64,000 nt of DNA from Mycolicibacterium pyrenivorans (GCF_025821625.1 NZ_JACKSH010000005.1:34823-98822); one strand, 5' to 3'. Shown: positions 16,269 to 26,467, counted from the stretch's first letter. Numbers and translations: made by a program. Notes: generated by a model not told the origin, from the letters alone.

Positions 16269-17947
16269 GTGACCCCAATCAATCTGGACCGGCGTGGTTT
16301 TCTGAAGGTCAGCGGTTTGACCGTGGGCGGGTTGGCGTTGGCCAACCTGGTCGCGGCCTGCGGCGGTGAAGCCAGTGTGGACGGCCAGCGCAACCTGACG
16401 TTGCGGATGCCGTTCCTGCAGGACATGCAGGTTCCCGACCCCGACATCATGTACGAGGGCGAGGGGGTGCAGGTCATGAGGTCCTGCTATGAGGGCCTGG
16501 TCAACTACAGGTCGGGCACCTCGGAGATCGTCGCGGGGCTGGCGGAGTCGTGGACGGTGTCTGATGACCAGCTCACCTACACCTTCAAGCTGGTGCCGGA
16601 TGTGACTTTTCACGACGGCACCCCGGCCGATGCGGCGGCCTGGGTCAAGAGCTTCGAGCGTCGGGCAGCGGTCAATGAGGGGCCGGCCTACATGGTGGCC
16701 GGCATCGCCAGATCCGAGGCGCCCGATCCGACCACTCTGGTGGTGACGCTCAAGGAGCCCAACAACGCGTTCCCTACATGGTGGCCGGCATCGCCAGATC
16801 CGAGGCGCCCGATCCGACCACTCTGGTGGTGACGCTCAAGGAGCCCAACAACGCGTTCCTGCATTACGCGGCGTGTCCGTGGCAGATGTTCGCGGTGAGT
16901 CCGACCGCGGTCGAAAGCAATGCGGTGGGTGGGGATCTGGCGCAGGAGTGGCTCAAGACCAATGACGCCGGGACCGGGCCGTATGTGATGAAGGAGTTCG
17001 TGCCGGGCAGCCACTACACGCTGGAGCGGTTCGACGGGTATTGGGGTGAGGAGCCGTACTTCCAGAGCGTCCGGATCGAGATCGTTCCCGAGATCGCCAC
17101 GCAGAAGCTGCAATTGGATCAGGGCGCCTTCGACCTGGTGGCCAAGGGCTTCGCGATCCCCGATGTGCTCACCTACAAGCAGGACTCACAGTTCAAGGCC
17201 ATCACCACAACGGGCGCGTCGATGATGGCGCTCTACATGAACTTCGGTGCCGGCGTGTTCACCGACAAGGCGCCGCGGCAGGCGATGATGACGGCCCTGG
17301 ACCGCTCCGCCATCGTCGACACCGCCTTCCAGGGCCTGACCGAGGTGCAGTCGAACTTCTGGCCGGAGAACATGTTTCCCCCTAGGCTGGCGCCCTTCGA
17401 TTCGCCGGTGGACATCGGGCCGCTGGAAGCGATCGTGCCGACGTTGCCGTCCAAGAAGATCGACCTGGCCTGGGTGACCTCCAACGGGGCGCCCGCACAA
17501 CAGGTCGCCGAGCTGATCCAGACCCAACTCGCCCCGACCGGGCTGGAGATCACCGTGCGCGCCATGCCCACCGCCGAGTGGTTCGACATGGCCAACCAGC
17601 CGGCCCAACGGCGCCCCGACCTGCTGGTGGCCACGATGGGGGGCGACGCGCTTCACCTCGACACCGCAATGCGGATCTTCCTGCGCACCGGAGCCAAGCC
17701 GCTCAACGCCTTCCAGTACGGCAATCTCGAGGTCGACCGGCTCATGGACTTGGCGATCACCAAGCCGACCGTCGACGAGACCAACGAGGTGTACCTGCGT
17801 ATCACCGAACTCGTCAGAGACGAGGCGCTCTGGGTGCCGCTGTGTCGCATACCGCAGAACATGGTGATGCACGCGTATATCGATGGCGTCGAGCAGGATT
17901 CGTACATTCCCTACGTTTTCGCGCCACACAAGATCAGCCGCGTGTGA
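16269..17947 (+). pseudogene. Substrate-binding lipoprotein, frameshifted by an 86-bp tandem duplication
   Basis: A family-5 solute-binding protein like that at 9320, with a Tat signal (DRRGFLKVSG) and lipobox (LVAACGG). The GTG start has GAGGAG upstream. The reading frame is broken: the 86 bases 16687-16772 are repeated at 16773-16858. Frame 3 then ends at 16832 and the rest continues in another frame to 17947. Removing one copy restores a 530-residue protein colinear with the 539-residue intact paralogue. The same duplication, with the same borders, occurs in the copy at 19694. It is annotated as a pseudogene as the sequence stands; misassembly is a serious alternative. Confidence 0.85.
16687..16858 (+). 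repeat. 86-bp tandem direct repeat (two copies)
   Basis: Two identical 86-base units, 16687-16772 and 16773-16858, inside the binding-protein gene. The unit encodes the stretch from YMVAGIARSEAP to KEPNNAF. Since 86 is not a multiple of three, it shifts the frame. Confidence 0.92.
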
Positions 17948-17991
17948 GCACGCGTCGGTAGGGCCTTCCCAGCGGGGTGTTCACCGTGACC

Positions 17992-17999
17992 GGCGCAAT
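17992..17999 (+). promoter_or_regulatory. Island element GGCGCAAT, site 7
   Basis: GGCGCAAT, 96 nt before the ATG of monooxygenase C. Confidence 0.6.
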
Positions 18000-18095
18000 G
18001 CCGCGGGAATCGGACCGATCCGGTTACGCAACCACGTGTCGATACCTTGCGGTCAACCCTGACGGAAAGGGCCAGGACGACGCGAGGAGGCACGG

Positions 18096-19421
18096 ATGCA
18101 GGCCACAAAGTTCCATCTCGGCTGGTTCATGAACGGCTACCGGGTTCACGGCTGGCGCGACCAGTGGATCGGCACACACCAGTCCGAGGGCATGCTGCCC
18201 GGTTTCTACGTGGACATGGCGCGATCTCTGGAGCGGGCCTGCTTCGACTACTTCATCCTCGAGGACTCGTCGTTCGTTCCCGATGCCTGGGAGGGAAAGC
18301 ACGACTTCTACCTCGAGAACGCCTATGCGGTACCGAAGTTCGACCCCGCCGTGCTGGCGTCGATCCTCACTCAGAACACCGAGCGGCTGGGCATCGTGAC
18401 GACGCTGGCGGTCACCGAGTACCCTCCGTACCTCCTCGCGCGACTGGTGTCGACGATGGATCACGTGTCGCGCGGCCGCGCCGGCTGGAACATGGTGACC
18501 GCCAGTTCCGACCGCGCCGCCCAGAACTACGGGCACGACGCCCAACCGGACCATGACGTCCGCTACGACATGGCCGAGGAGTTCACCGACCTCGTCACCC
18601 GGCTCTGGGAGTCGTGGGAGCCGGATTCGATGGTCGTCGACCAGGACGGCATGTTCGCCGATCCCGACAAGGTCCATACGGTGGACTTCGAGGGCCGCTT
18701 CTACAAGTCGCGTGGCCCGATCAACTCCGCACGATCCCCGCAGGGTCGACCCGTGATCGTCCAGGCCGGCGGCTCCGAGAAGGGGCGGGCATACGCGTCG
18801 CGGTGTGCCGACTCGATCATCGCGTCGGCCACGACAGTCGACCAGATGACCGAGTACCGCGATGACGTCCGGGCCCGCGCCGTGGGTCACGGACGCAAGG
18901 CCGATGACGTCAAGGTGCTCTTCCTGATCTCACCCATCCTCGGCGAGACGCACCAGCACGCGGTGGCGCGCAAGGAGAAGATGATTGCCGACGCGGCTGC
19001 CGATCCGCGGTTCCGGCTCGCCGGGATGGGGTACGCGACCGACATCGACTTCTCGGAGTTCGACCTCGACGTCCCCATCCGTGAGCTCGCCGACCAGATG
19101 ATCACCAACGGACACCAGAGCTCCCTGGCAGCTTTCGTCCGGCAGAACCTCGACCGGACGCTGCGGGAAGTCGCCTCGAACTCGGCGTACGGCGCCGGGC
19201 AGCGGGTCGAGTTCCTCGGTACGCCGGCGGAGGTCGCCGAGCAGATGGGCGAGGTGATGGCCGACGTCGGCGGTGACGGCTTCCTGATCACTCAGGACGT
19301 CCTCACCCGCCGCTCGATCAGTGAGATCACCGACGGCCTCGTCCCGGAGCTGCAGAAGCGCGGCCTCACCCGGGAGCGCTATCGCTACGAAATGTTCCGC
19401 GACAACCTGCTCGAATTCTGA
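18096..19421 (+). CDS. NtaA/SnaA-family FMN-dependent monooxygenase C
   Basis: A 441-residue NtaA-type enzyme. It has FHLGWFMNGY at the start, TLAVTEYPPYLLARL and GRAGWNMVTASSDRAAQNYG for the flavin site, QAGGSEKGRAYAS, and the C-terminal DGLVPELQKRGLTRERY. It groups with A and F. The ATG at 18096 follows GAGGAGG. It sits between the two broken binding-protein genes, so this monooxygenase-plus-binding-protein unit has been duplicated at least partly. Substrate unknown; FMNH2 would come from the reductases at 10945 and 11442. Confidence 0.93.
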   Translation: MQATKFHLGWFMNGYRVHGWRDQWIGTHQSEGMLPGFYVDMARSLERACFDYFILEDSSFVPDAWEGKHDFYLENAYAVPKFDPAVLASILTQNTERLGIVTTLAVTEYPPYLLARLVSTMDHVSRGRAGWNMVTASSDRAAQNYGHDAQPDHDVRYDMAEEFTDLVTRLWESWEPDSMVVDQDGMFADPDKVHTVDFEGRFYKSRGPINSARSPQGRPVIVQAGGSEKGRAYASRCADSIIASATTVDQMTEYRDDVRARAVGHGRKADDVKVLFLISPILGETHQHAVARKEKMIADAAADPRFRLAGMGYATDIDFSEFDLDVPIRELADQMITNGHQSSLAAFVRQNLDRTLREVASNSAYGAGQRVEFLGTPAEVAEQMGEVMADVGGDGFLITQDVLTRRSISEITDGLVPELQKRGLTRERYRYEMFRDNLLEF

Positions 19422-19509
19422 GTGACCGCTCACGCACCCGTCCGGCAGGGGCATCGAGACGACCCATCCCATACGTTCTCCGTTACACCGGTAATGCGCC
19501 GCGCGGTGC

Positions 19510-19517
19510 GGCGCAAT
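19510..19517 (+). promoter_or_regulatory. Island element GGCGCAAT, site 8
   Basis: GGCGCAAT, 176 nt before the third binding-protein start, in a leader closely similar to that at 16108-16145. Confidence 0.55.
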
Positions 19518-19693
19518 AAAAAAACCACCGTGACGACGCGGTGCCGTCATACGCCGCGGATTGGATGCCGAACAACAGACACCGACCCAGATCAGCGAGG
19601 ACGGCCCAGCGCAGGTCCGAGCCTCACCCGTCGCCGCGCCATCGCCCGCCGCCGCGCCGACCCTCCACCCACATTTTTGAGGAGACGACGCCC

Positions 19694-21372
19694 GTGACCC
19701 CAATCAATCTGGACCGGCGTGGTTTTCTGAAGGTCAGCGGCCTGACCGTCGGAGGACTCGCCCTGGCCAACCTCATCGCCGCGTGCGGCGGTGAGGCCAG
19801 CGTGGACGGCCAGCGCAACCTGACGTTGCGGATGCCGTTCCTGCAGGACATGCAGGTTCCCGACCCCGACATCATGTACGAGGGCGAGGGGGTGCAGGTG
19901 ATGAAGTCCTGCTACGAGGGCCTGGTCAACTACAAGTCGGGCACCTCCGAGATCATCCCCGGGCTGGCGGAGTCCTGGACGGTGTCTGATGACCAGCTCA
20001 CCTACACCTTCAAGCTGGTGCCCGGGGTGACCTTCCACGACGGCACCCCGGCCGATGCGGCGGCCTGGGTCAAGAGCTTCGAGCGCAGGCTCGCGGTCAA
20101 TGAGGGGCCGGCCTACATGGTGGCCGGCATCGCCAGATCCGAGGCGCCCGATCCGACCACTCTGGTGGTGACGCTCAAGGAGCCCAACAACGCGTTCCCT
20201 ACATGGTGGCCGGCATCGCCAGATCCGAGGCGCCCGATCCGACCACTCTGGTGGTGACGCTCAAGGAGCCCAACAACGCGTTCCTGCATTACGCGGCGTG
20301 CCCGTGGCAGATGTTCGCGGTGAGTCCGACCGCGGTCGAAACCAATGCGGTGGGTGGGGATCTGGCGCAGGAGTGGCTCAAGACCCACGATGCGGGGACC
20401 GGGCCGTATGCGATGAAGGAGTTCGTGCCGGGCAGCCACTACACGCTGGAGCGGTTCGACGGGTACTGGGGTGAGGAGCCGTACTTCCAGAGCGTCCGGA
20501 TCGAGATCGTTCCCGAGATCGCCACGCAGAAGCTGCAACTCGATCAGGGCGCCTTCGACCTGGTGGCCAAGGGCTTCGCGATCCCCGACGTCCTCAACTA
20601 CAAGCAGAACGCGAAATTCAACACGATCACGGCAGCCGGTTCCACCGTCATCGTGCTCTGGATGAATTTCAACGCCGGTGTGTTTGCCGACAAGTCGCTG
20701 CGGCAGGCGATGATGACCGCCCTGGACCGCTCCGCGATCGTCGAGGCCGCGTTCCAGGGTCTGACCCCGATGCAGTCGAACTTCTGGCCGGAGAACATGT
20801 TCCCCGAAGGCTTGGTGCCTTTCGACCCACCGGTCGACATCGGGCCGCTGGAAGCGATCGTGCCGACGTTGCCGTCCAAGAAGATCGACCTGGCCTGGGT
20901 GACCTCCTATGGTGCGCCCGGCCAGCAGATCGCCGAGCTGATCCAGACCCAACTCGCCCCGACCGGGCTGGAGATCACCGTGCGCGCTATGCCCAGCGCC
21001 GAGTCCTTCGACCTGGCCAACCAACCGGCCGAGCGCAGGCCCGACCTCATGGTCGCGGGCATCGGCGGCGACGCGCTGCACCTCGACACCGCGATGCGGA
21101 TCTTCCTGCGCACCGGAGCCAAGCCGCTCAACTTCTTTCAGTACGGCAACCCCGAGGTCGACCGGCTCATGGACGAGGCGATCACCAAACCCACCGACGA
21201 CGAAACCAACGAGGTGTACCTGCAGATCACCGCGACCATCGAGGACGAGGCACTCTGGGTGCCGCTATGCCGACGGATGGACACCACGATCACCCAGGCG
21301 CAGATCGACGGGTTCGTCGGGAACTCCTATCTGCCCTACATCTTCGACACGGGGGTCATACGGCGCGCCTAG
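19694..21372 (+). pseudogene. Substrate-binding lipoprotein, second copy with the same 86-bp frameshift
   Basis: A third family-5 binding protein, very close to the one at 16269 over the N-terminal half and more diverged later. The Tat signal, lipobox (LIAACGG) and GTG start with GAGGAG are the same. It too is frameshifted by a perfect 86-base tandem duplication (20112-20197 and 20198-20283). Deleting one unit gives 530 residues. Late differences (for example ITAAGSTVIVLWMNF against ITTTGASMMALYMNF) point to different ligand pockets, so the copies may have had distinct ligands. The fused ATPase gene follows after about 220 bases. Confidence 0.85.
20112..20283 (+). repeat. 86-bp tandem direct repeat (two copies), identical to that at 16687
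   Basis: Units 20112-20197 and 20198-20283 have the same sequence and the same borders as the repeat 3425 bases upstream. Confidence 0.92.
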
Positions 21373-21505
21373 TGTCGCGAGTGGTGCCTGGGGACCGCAG
21401 GCGAAACGAGAACTATTGTGAAACAACAACTACCGATGTCGATTCCGACCCGCCGAACGAGTCCTCGAGCGACGCGGGGCACCGCTGTGCCGCCGCCGCA
21501 AACGC

Positions 21506-21513
21506 GGCGCAAT
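21506..21513 (+). promoter_or_regulatory. Island element GGCGCAAT, site 9
   Basis: GGCGCAAT, 80 nt before the ATG of the fused ABC ATPase gene. Confidence 0.6.
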
Positions 21514-21593
21514 GTGCTGGGCATCTGGGTGACCCCCGGGTGTCACGCAGCCGGGTTTCCATCGTGGTGCACATCCAGAGAAGAGGTGTCTTC

Positions 21594-23582
21594 ATGACAA
21601 CAGCGCACGATGTTGCCACGGATGCGTCCGATGCACCGGTCGCCCCGCGGGCCCGGGTAGTGGACCTGGCAGTCACATTCGAGCGCCGCGGAGTTCCGGT
21701 CAACGCGTTGCGGGGTATGACGCTGGACATCGGGCACGGCGAAATCCTGGCCGTGGTGGGGGAATCCGGTTCGGGTAAGAGCGTGATGGGCCACGCCCTG
21801 CTCGGGCTGCTGTCCGGTGACCCGTCACCCAGGATCACCGGCCGTGCCGAGGTGTGCGGTGTCGATATGGTCGCCGCCTCCGACCAGGAGCGACGGCGGG
21901 TCCGAAAGGCACACCTGGGCGCGATCTTCCAGGATCCGATGACGTCGCTCAACCCGACCATGCGGGTGGGCCGTCAGGTCGTCGAGGCCGCGGGGTCGCC
22001 CGAGGAGGCACTCCGCCTTCTCGATCTGGTCGGCATCCCCGACCCGGCGCGCCGCATGAAGGCATTCCCGCACGAGTTGTCCGGCGGTCTGCGACAGCGG
22101 GTGATGATCGCCATGGCGGTGGCCGGTAAGCCCGACCTGGTTATCGCCGACGAGCCGACCACGGCGCTCGACGTCACCGTCCAAACCCAGGTGCTCAGCC
22201 TGATCCGCGATCTGTGCGACCAGCTCGGCACCTCGTTCATCCTGGTCACCCATGACATCGGCGTGGCCTCGCAGGTTTGCGACCGCATCGCCGTCATGTA
22301 CGGCGGCCGACTGGCCGAGGCCGGCCAGATGGACAGTGTGCTGCGGGCGCCGTCACACCCGTACACCGTGGGCCTGCTGAATGCGCGTCTGGACCTGGAC
22401 CTGCCGATCGGCCGGGCGATCCCCTCACTGCCGGGCGAGCCGCCGGATCCTCGTGCGCACCCGCCCGGCTGCGCCTTCGCGCCCCGCTGCCCGGCCGCGG
22501 TCGCGCCCTGCCTGGAGACCCTTCCCGCCCCCACACCGGCGACCACCCACGACGGCGTGGCCGCCTGCCTGGTCCCCGAGTCGACCTCGGTGATCGCCGA
22601 TCTCGCCGAGACGGAACCGTTCAAGCCGATGAGAGAACCGCAGGACACGGTGCCGGCCGCCCGGGTCAACGGCGTCGACAAGCAGTTCGACGTGCGGCGC
22701 GGCCTGCTGCACAAGGACAAACTCCATGCGCTGCGCAACGTCATCCTCGACATCGCCCCCGGCGAGTCGGTGGCCGTGGTCGGCGAGTCCGGATCGGGTA
22801 AGTCCACCCTGCTGCGGGTGGTTGCCGGGCTGATGAAACCGGAGAGCGGCAACGTCGAACGACCCCTCGGCCAGCCGCAGATGGTGTTCCAGGACGCCGG
22901 CGCCTCCCTCACTCCATGGTTGAGCGTCGGCGAGATCGTCGGGGAGCGGCTGATCAAGACGTCCGGCCGGGCCGAGCGGCGCAAGATGGTGGACCGGGCA
23001 CTTCGTCAGGTGGGCTTGCCTCCCGACGTGGCGAGCGTCAAGGCCGGCCTGCTGTCGGGCGGTCAGCGGCAGCGGGTCGCGTTCGCCCGGGCCATCATCG
23101 TCCCGCCCAAGCTGCTGCTGTGCGACGAGCCCACGTCGGCACTGGATGCATCACTGGCCGCCTCGGTGCTGAACCTGCTGCAGGAACTGCGTCGCGAGCT
23201 CGGCATGGCGGTGATGTTCGTGACGCATGACCTGGCCGCCGCCCGGTTCATCTCCGACCGCACCGCGGTGATGTATCTCGGCCAGATCGTCGAGGTGGGC
23301 CCCACCCTGGAAGTCATCAGCAACCCGACGCACCCCTACACCAAGGCGCTGCTGGCCGCGATCCCCTCGCCCGGGACCGCACCGGTCCGCCTGCCCGGCG
23401 AACCGGCCAGTGCGCTCGCGGTACCGCCGGGGTGCTCGTTCCATCCACGGTGCCCGGAGCGGATCGACCGGTGTGAGACCGACGAGCCGATCCTCTACTC
23501 ACTCGACGGCACGAGCAACCGCTTCGCGGCTTGTCTTCTCACCCAGGCAGATCAGGAGAACCCGCAGCGGGCCGCCTCCTGA
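21594..23582 (+). CDS. Fused two-domain ABC transporter ATPase (DppD-DppF type)
   Basis: A 662-residue protein with two complete nucleotide-binding domains of the oligopeptide/nickel importer family in one chain. Domain 1 has Walker A GESGSGKS near residue 56, signature LSGGLRQR near 162 (Leu where Gln is usual) and Walker B LVIADEPTTALD. Domain 2 has GESGSGKST near 397, a standard LSGGQRQR and LLLCDEPTSALD. Each domain ends with the cysteine motif of this family (GCAFAPRCP and GCSFHPRCP). It would energise the permeases encoded at 27822 and 28719 for ligands brought by the Tat lipoproteins. The ATG at 21594 has GAAGAGG upstream. Confidence 0.92.
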   Translation: MTTAHDVATDASDAPVAPRARVVDLAVTFERRGVPVNALRGMTLDIGHGEILAVVGESGSGKSVMGHALLGLLSGDPSPRITGRAEVCGVDMVAASDQERRRVRKAHLGAIFQDPMTSLNPTMRVGRQVVEAAGSPEEALRLLDLVGIPDPARRMKAFPHELSGGLRQRVMIAMAVAGKPDLVIADEPTTALDVTVQTQVLSLIRDLCDQLGTSFILVTHDIGVASQVCDRIAVMYGGRLAEAGQMDSVLRAPSHPYTVGLLNARLDLDLPIGRAIPSLPGEPPDPRAHPPGCAFAPRCPAAVAPCLETLPAPTPATTHDGVAACLVPESTSVIADLAETEPFKPMREPQDTVPAARVNGVDKQFDVRRGLLHKDKLHALRNVILDIAPGESVAVVGESGSGKSTLLRVVAGLMKPESGNVERPLGQPQMVFQDAGASLTPWLSVGEIVGERLIKTSGRAERRKMVDRALRQVGLPPDVASVKAGLLSGGQRQRVAFARAIIVPPKLLLCDEPTSALDASLAASVLNLLQELRRELGMAVMFVTHDLAAARFISDRTAVMYLGQIVEVGPTLEVISNPTHPYTKALLAAIPSPGTAPVRLPGEPASALAVPPGCSFHPRCPERIDRCETDEPILYSLDGTSNRFAACLLTQADQENPQRAAS

Positions 23583-23636
23583 CGAGCGGCTCGATTCGGC
23601 AGGCGGGCAGGAAGCCGGCGGAATGTCCGACAGATC

Positions 23637-23644
23637 GGCGCAAT
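23637..23644 (+). promoter_or_regulatory. Island element GGCGCAAT, site 10
   Basis: GGCGCAAT, 82 nt before monooxygenase D. No copy lies before E or the MFS gene at 26468, which suggests D, E and MFS form one transcription unit. Confidence 0.6.
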
Positions 23645-23726
23645 AGAGGCGCCACGGCGGCGCATTCACCCCGACATCCGCGCGCGCTGTGATGGCTTCA
23701 AAGGACAACGGACCCAGGAGCATTCC

Positions 23727-25010
23727 ATGACCAAGAAGTTTCACCTCGGCTGGTTCATGAATTTCACGCCGCCGGATTGGGAGTCGGAGTGGGCTTCCCC
23801 GGATGTGGCGCAGTGGGCCAATGGGCGGTTCTACGTGGATATGGCGAAGAGTATGGAGCGGGCGTGTTTCGACTTCATGATGATCGAGGACACGGTGATG
23901 GTGGCCGATGCGTATGGCGGCACCATGGAGGGGTCGTTGAAGAACGCGATCTTCGCGCCGAAGCAGGATCCGGTGCCGTTGGCGATTCAGGTGGCGTGCA
24001 ATACCTCCAACCTTGGTGTGGTGGCGTTGGCGCGGTTGTGTTCGACGGTCGACTCGATCGCCGAGGGCCGTTTCGGGTGGAACATCGTGTCCTCGGCCGA
24101 GGATCGGGCGGCGCAGAACTTCGGGCTCGGGGGGTTGCCCGAGCACGACGAGCGCTACAACGTCGCCGAGGAGTATTTCGACGTCGTCAACCAGTTGTGG
24201 GATTCCTGGGAGGCCGATGCGGTGGTGATGGACCGCAAGACCCACACCTTCGCCGACTTCAACAAGGTTCACACCATCGATTTCGACGGTAAGTATTTCA
24301 AGTCCCGTGGTCCGTTGAACACGGTGCCGTCTCCGCAGCATCGGCCCACTTTCTTGCAGGCGGGTGCGTCGCCGAAGGGTCGGCAGTTCGCCGCGGGTGC
24401 TGCTGATGCGATCATCGCGGTCGGCACCGGGGTCGAGGGAATGAAGGAGTACCGCGACGACATCCGGGCCCGTGCCAAGGCCGCCGGCCGCAATCCCGAT
24501 GACGTCAAACTTCTCTTCGTCGTCTCACCGACGATCGCGGCGACCGAAGCCGAAGCCCGCGCGAAGGTGGCCCGATTCGCGGCCGCCCCGAACTTCGAGG
24601 AGAAGGCGCTGGTCGGCATCTCGTCGAACACCGAGATCGACTTCAAGCAGTTCGATCTCGACGAACCGCTGCCGGCGGATCTGACCACCAACGGCGAACG
24701 CGGATCGCTCGAACACTTCATGCGCGGCAACGGTGCTCCTGGACCCAAGACCCTCCGCGAACTCGTGCACGAGCGGACCACCCGCGGATTGGAACTCGTC
24801 GGCACCGCCGACCAGGTCGCCGAGAAGATGGGCGAAGCCATGGAGGAGATCGGCGGCGACGGCTTCCTGATCAGCAGGGGTGGGCGCGACCTGTCCCGCG
24901 AGTACATCACCGAGGTGTGCGACGGGTTGGTGCCCGCCCTGCAGCGGCGCGGGCTGATGCGCACCGAGTACACCACGTCCACTCTGCGCGAAACCTTGCG
25001 TGAGTTTTAA
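23727..25010 (+). CDS. NtaA/SnaA-family FMN-dependent monooxygenase D, with a deletion in a conserved segment
   Basis: A 427-residue member of the B/D/E/G subfamily with an AGGAG ribosome site. Its sisters read GVV-STMSTSFYPPYL-LARLC; D reads GVV-A-LARLC, a net loss of 33 bases near 24023. The lost part (SFYPPYL) is conserved in every sister and lies in the barrel next to the flavin site, so as written the enzyme may be inactive. The frame is kept. The middle of the gene is nearly identical to that of the next gene, E, which carries a 69-base duplication at the same place. The pair should be checked for misassembly before function is inferred. Confidence 0.88.
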   Translation: MTKKFHLGWFMNFTPPDWESEWASPDVAQWANGRFYVDMAKSMERACFDFMMIEDTVMVADAYGGTMEGSLKNAIFAPKQDPVPLAIQVACNTSNLGVVALARLCSTVDSIAEGRFGWNIVSSAEDRAAQNFGLGGLPEHDERYNVAEEYFDVVNQLWDSWEADAVVMDRKTHTFADFNKVHTIDFDGKYFKSRGPLNTVPSPQHRPTFLQAGASPKGRQFAAGAADAIIAVGTGVEGMKEYRDDIRARAKAAGRNPDDVKLLFVVSPTIAATEAEARAKVARFAAAPNFEEKALVGISSNTEIDFKQFDLDEPLPADLTTNGERGSLEHFMRGNGAPGPKTLRELVHERTTRGLELVGTADQVAEKMGEAMEEIGGDGFLISRGGRDLSREYITEVCDGLVPALQRRGLMRTEYTTSTLRETLREF

Positions 25011-25045
25011 ACGCGGTTCATTCCACCACTATTCAGGAGATTGAG

Positions 25046-26431
25046 ATGACCAAGAAGTTTCACCTCGGCTGGTTCATGAACTTCATCCCGCCGGAGTGGG
25101 ACACCGACGACGCCTCGCCGGACGTCCGGATGTGGCCGAACGGGCGGTTCTATGTCGACATGGCGCGGGCCATGGAGCGGGCGTGTTTCGACCTCATCAT
25201 GATCGAGGACACGGTGATGGTGGCCGACGCCTACGGCGGCACCATGGAAGGTGCGCTGAAGCACTCGGCCTTCGCGCCGAAGCACGATCCGGTGCCGTTG
25301 GCGGTCCAGGTGGCGTGCAACACGTCCAATCTTGGTGTGGTGTCGACGATGTCGACGAGTTTCTATCCGCCGTATCTGTTGGCGCGGTTGTGTTCGACGG
25401 TCGACTCGATCGCCGAGGGCCGTTTCGGGTGGAACATCGTGTCCTCGTTGGCGCGGTTGTGTTCGACGGTCGACTCGATCGCCGAGGGCCGTTTCGGGTG
25501 GAACATCGTGTCCTCGGCCGAGGATCGGGCGGCGCAGAACTTCGGTTTGGAAGGGTTGCCCGAGCACGACGAGCGCTACAACGTCGCCGAGGAGTATTTC
25601 GACGTCGTCAACCAGTTGTGGGACTCGTGGGAGGCCGATGCGGTGGTGATGGACCGCAAGACACATACCTTCGCCGACTTCAACAAGGTTCACACCATCG
25701 ATTTCGACGGGAAGTACTTCAAGTCCCGCGGCCCGCTGAACACCGTGCCCTCCCCGCAGCACCGGCCCGCTTTCCTGCAGGCGGGTGCCTCGCCGAAAGG
25801 CCGTCAGTTCGCCGCCGGTGCCGCCGACGCGATCGTCGCGGTCGGCACCGGGGTCGAGGGGATGAAGGAGTACCGCGACGACATCCGGGCCCGTGCCAAG
25901 GCCGCCGGCCGCAATCCCGATGACGTCAAACTTCTCTTCGTCGTCTCACCGACGATCGCCGCCACCGAGGCCGAAGCCCGCGCGGAGGTCGATCGGTTGC
26001 TCAATCATCCCTCCTACGTGGAGAAATCGCTGGTCAGCATCTCGTCGAACACCGAGATCGACTTCAAGCAGTTCGATCTCGACGAGCCACTGCCTGCCGA
26101 CCTGACCACCAACGGCGAACGCGGGTCGCTGGAGTACTTCATGCGCGGTGACGGCACCCCCGGGCCCAAGACACTGCGCCAACTCGTGCTGCACCGGGCC
26201 AAGCGCGGCCTGGAACTCGTCGGCACTCCCGATCAGGTCGCCGAGAAGATGGGCCAGGCCATGGAGGAGGTCGGCGGCGACGGCTTCCTGATCGCCAAGC
26301 CCGGCTGGGACCTCTCGCGAAAGTACATCGAGTCGATCTGCGACGGACTGGTGCCCGCCCTGCAGCGGCGCGGGCTCACCCGCACCGCCTACACCACAAC
26401 GACTCTGCGCGACACCCTCCGCGAGTTCTGA
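25046..26431 (+). CDS. NtaA/SnaA-family FMN-dependent monooxygenase E, with a 69-bp in-frame duplication
   Basis: A 461-residue paralogue of B and D, 35 bases after D with its own AGGAG. The flavin-site segment LARLCSTVDSIAEGRFGWN occurs twice in tandem because bases 25379-25447 are repeated at 25448-25516, adding 23 residues. Without the repeat it would be 438 residues, the same as B. It retains the STMSTSFYPPYL part that D lacks. An extra copy of the strand-helix that lines the flavin pocket would probably disturb folding, if real. The other family blocks (QAGASPKGRQFAA, DGLVPALQRRGL) are intact. Confidence 0.88.
   Translation: MTKKFHLGWFMNFIPPEWDTDDASPDVRMWPNGRFYVDMARAMERACFDLIMIEDTVMVADAYGGTMEGALKHSAFAPKHDPVPLAVQVACNTSNLGVVSTMSTSFYPPYLLARLCSTVDSIAEGRFGWNIVSSLARLCSTVDSIAEGRFGWNIVSSAEDRAAQNFGLEGLPEHDERYNVAEEYFDVVNQLWDSWEADAVVMDRKTHTFADFNKVHTIDFDGKYFKSRGPLNTVPSPQHRPAFLQAGASPKGRQFAAGAADAIVAVGTGVEGMKEYRDDIRARAKAAGRNPDDVKLLFVVSPTIAATEAEARAEVDRLLNHPSYVEKSLVSISSNTEIDFKQFDLDEPLPADLTTNGERGSLEYFMRGDGTPGPKTLRQLVLHRAKRGLELVGTPDQVAEKMGQAMEEVGGDGFLIAKPGWDLSRKYIESICDGLVPALQRRGLTRTAYTTTTLRDTLREF
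25379..25516 (+). repeat. 69-bp in-frame tandem duplication
   Basis: Units 25379-25447 and 25448-25516 are identical. The same 69-base stretch occurs once in gene D from about 24027, next to the D deletion junction. Confidence 0.92.
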
Positions 26432-26467
26432 GGGCGCTGATATCAACCAGATGCTGCGTGGCCACCG

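Noticed and set aside
21594..23582. Two separate ATPase genes fused by sequence error
   Set aside because: The linker is continuous, with no internal stop or frameshift sign, and fused DppD-DppF-type ATPases are known in actinobacteria.
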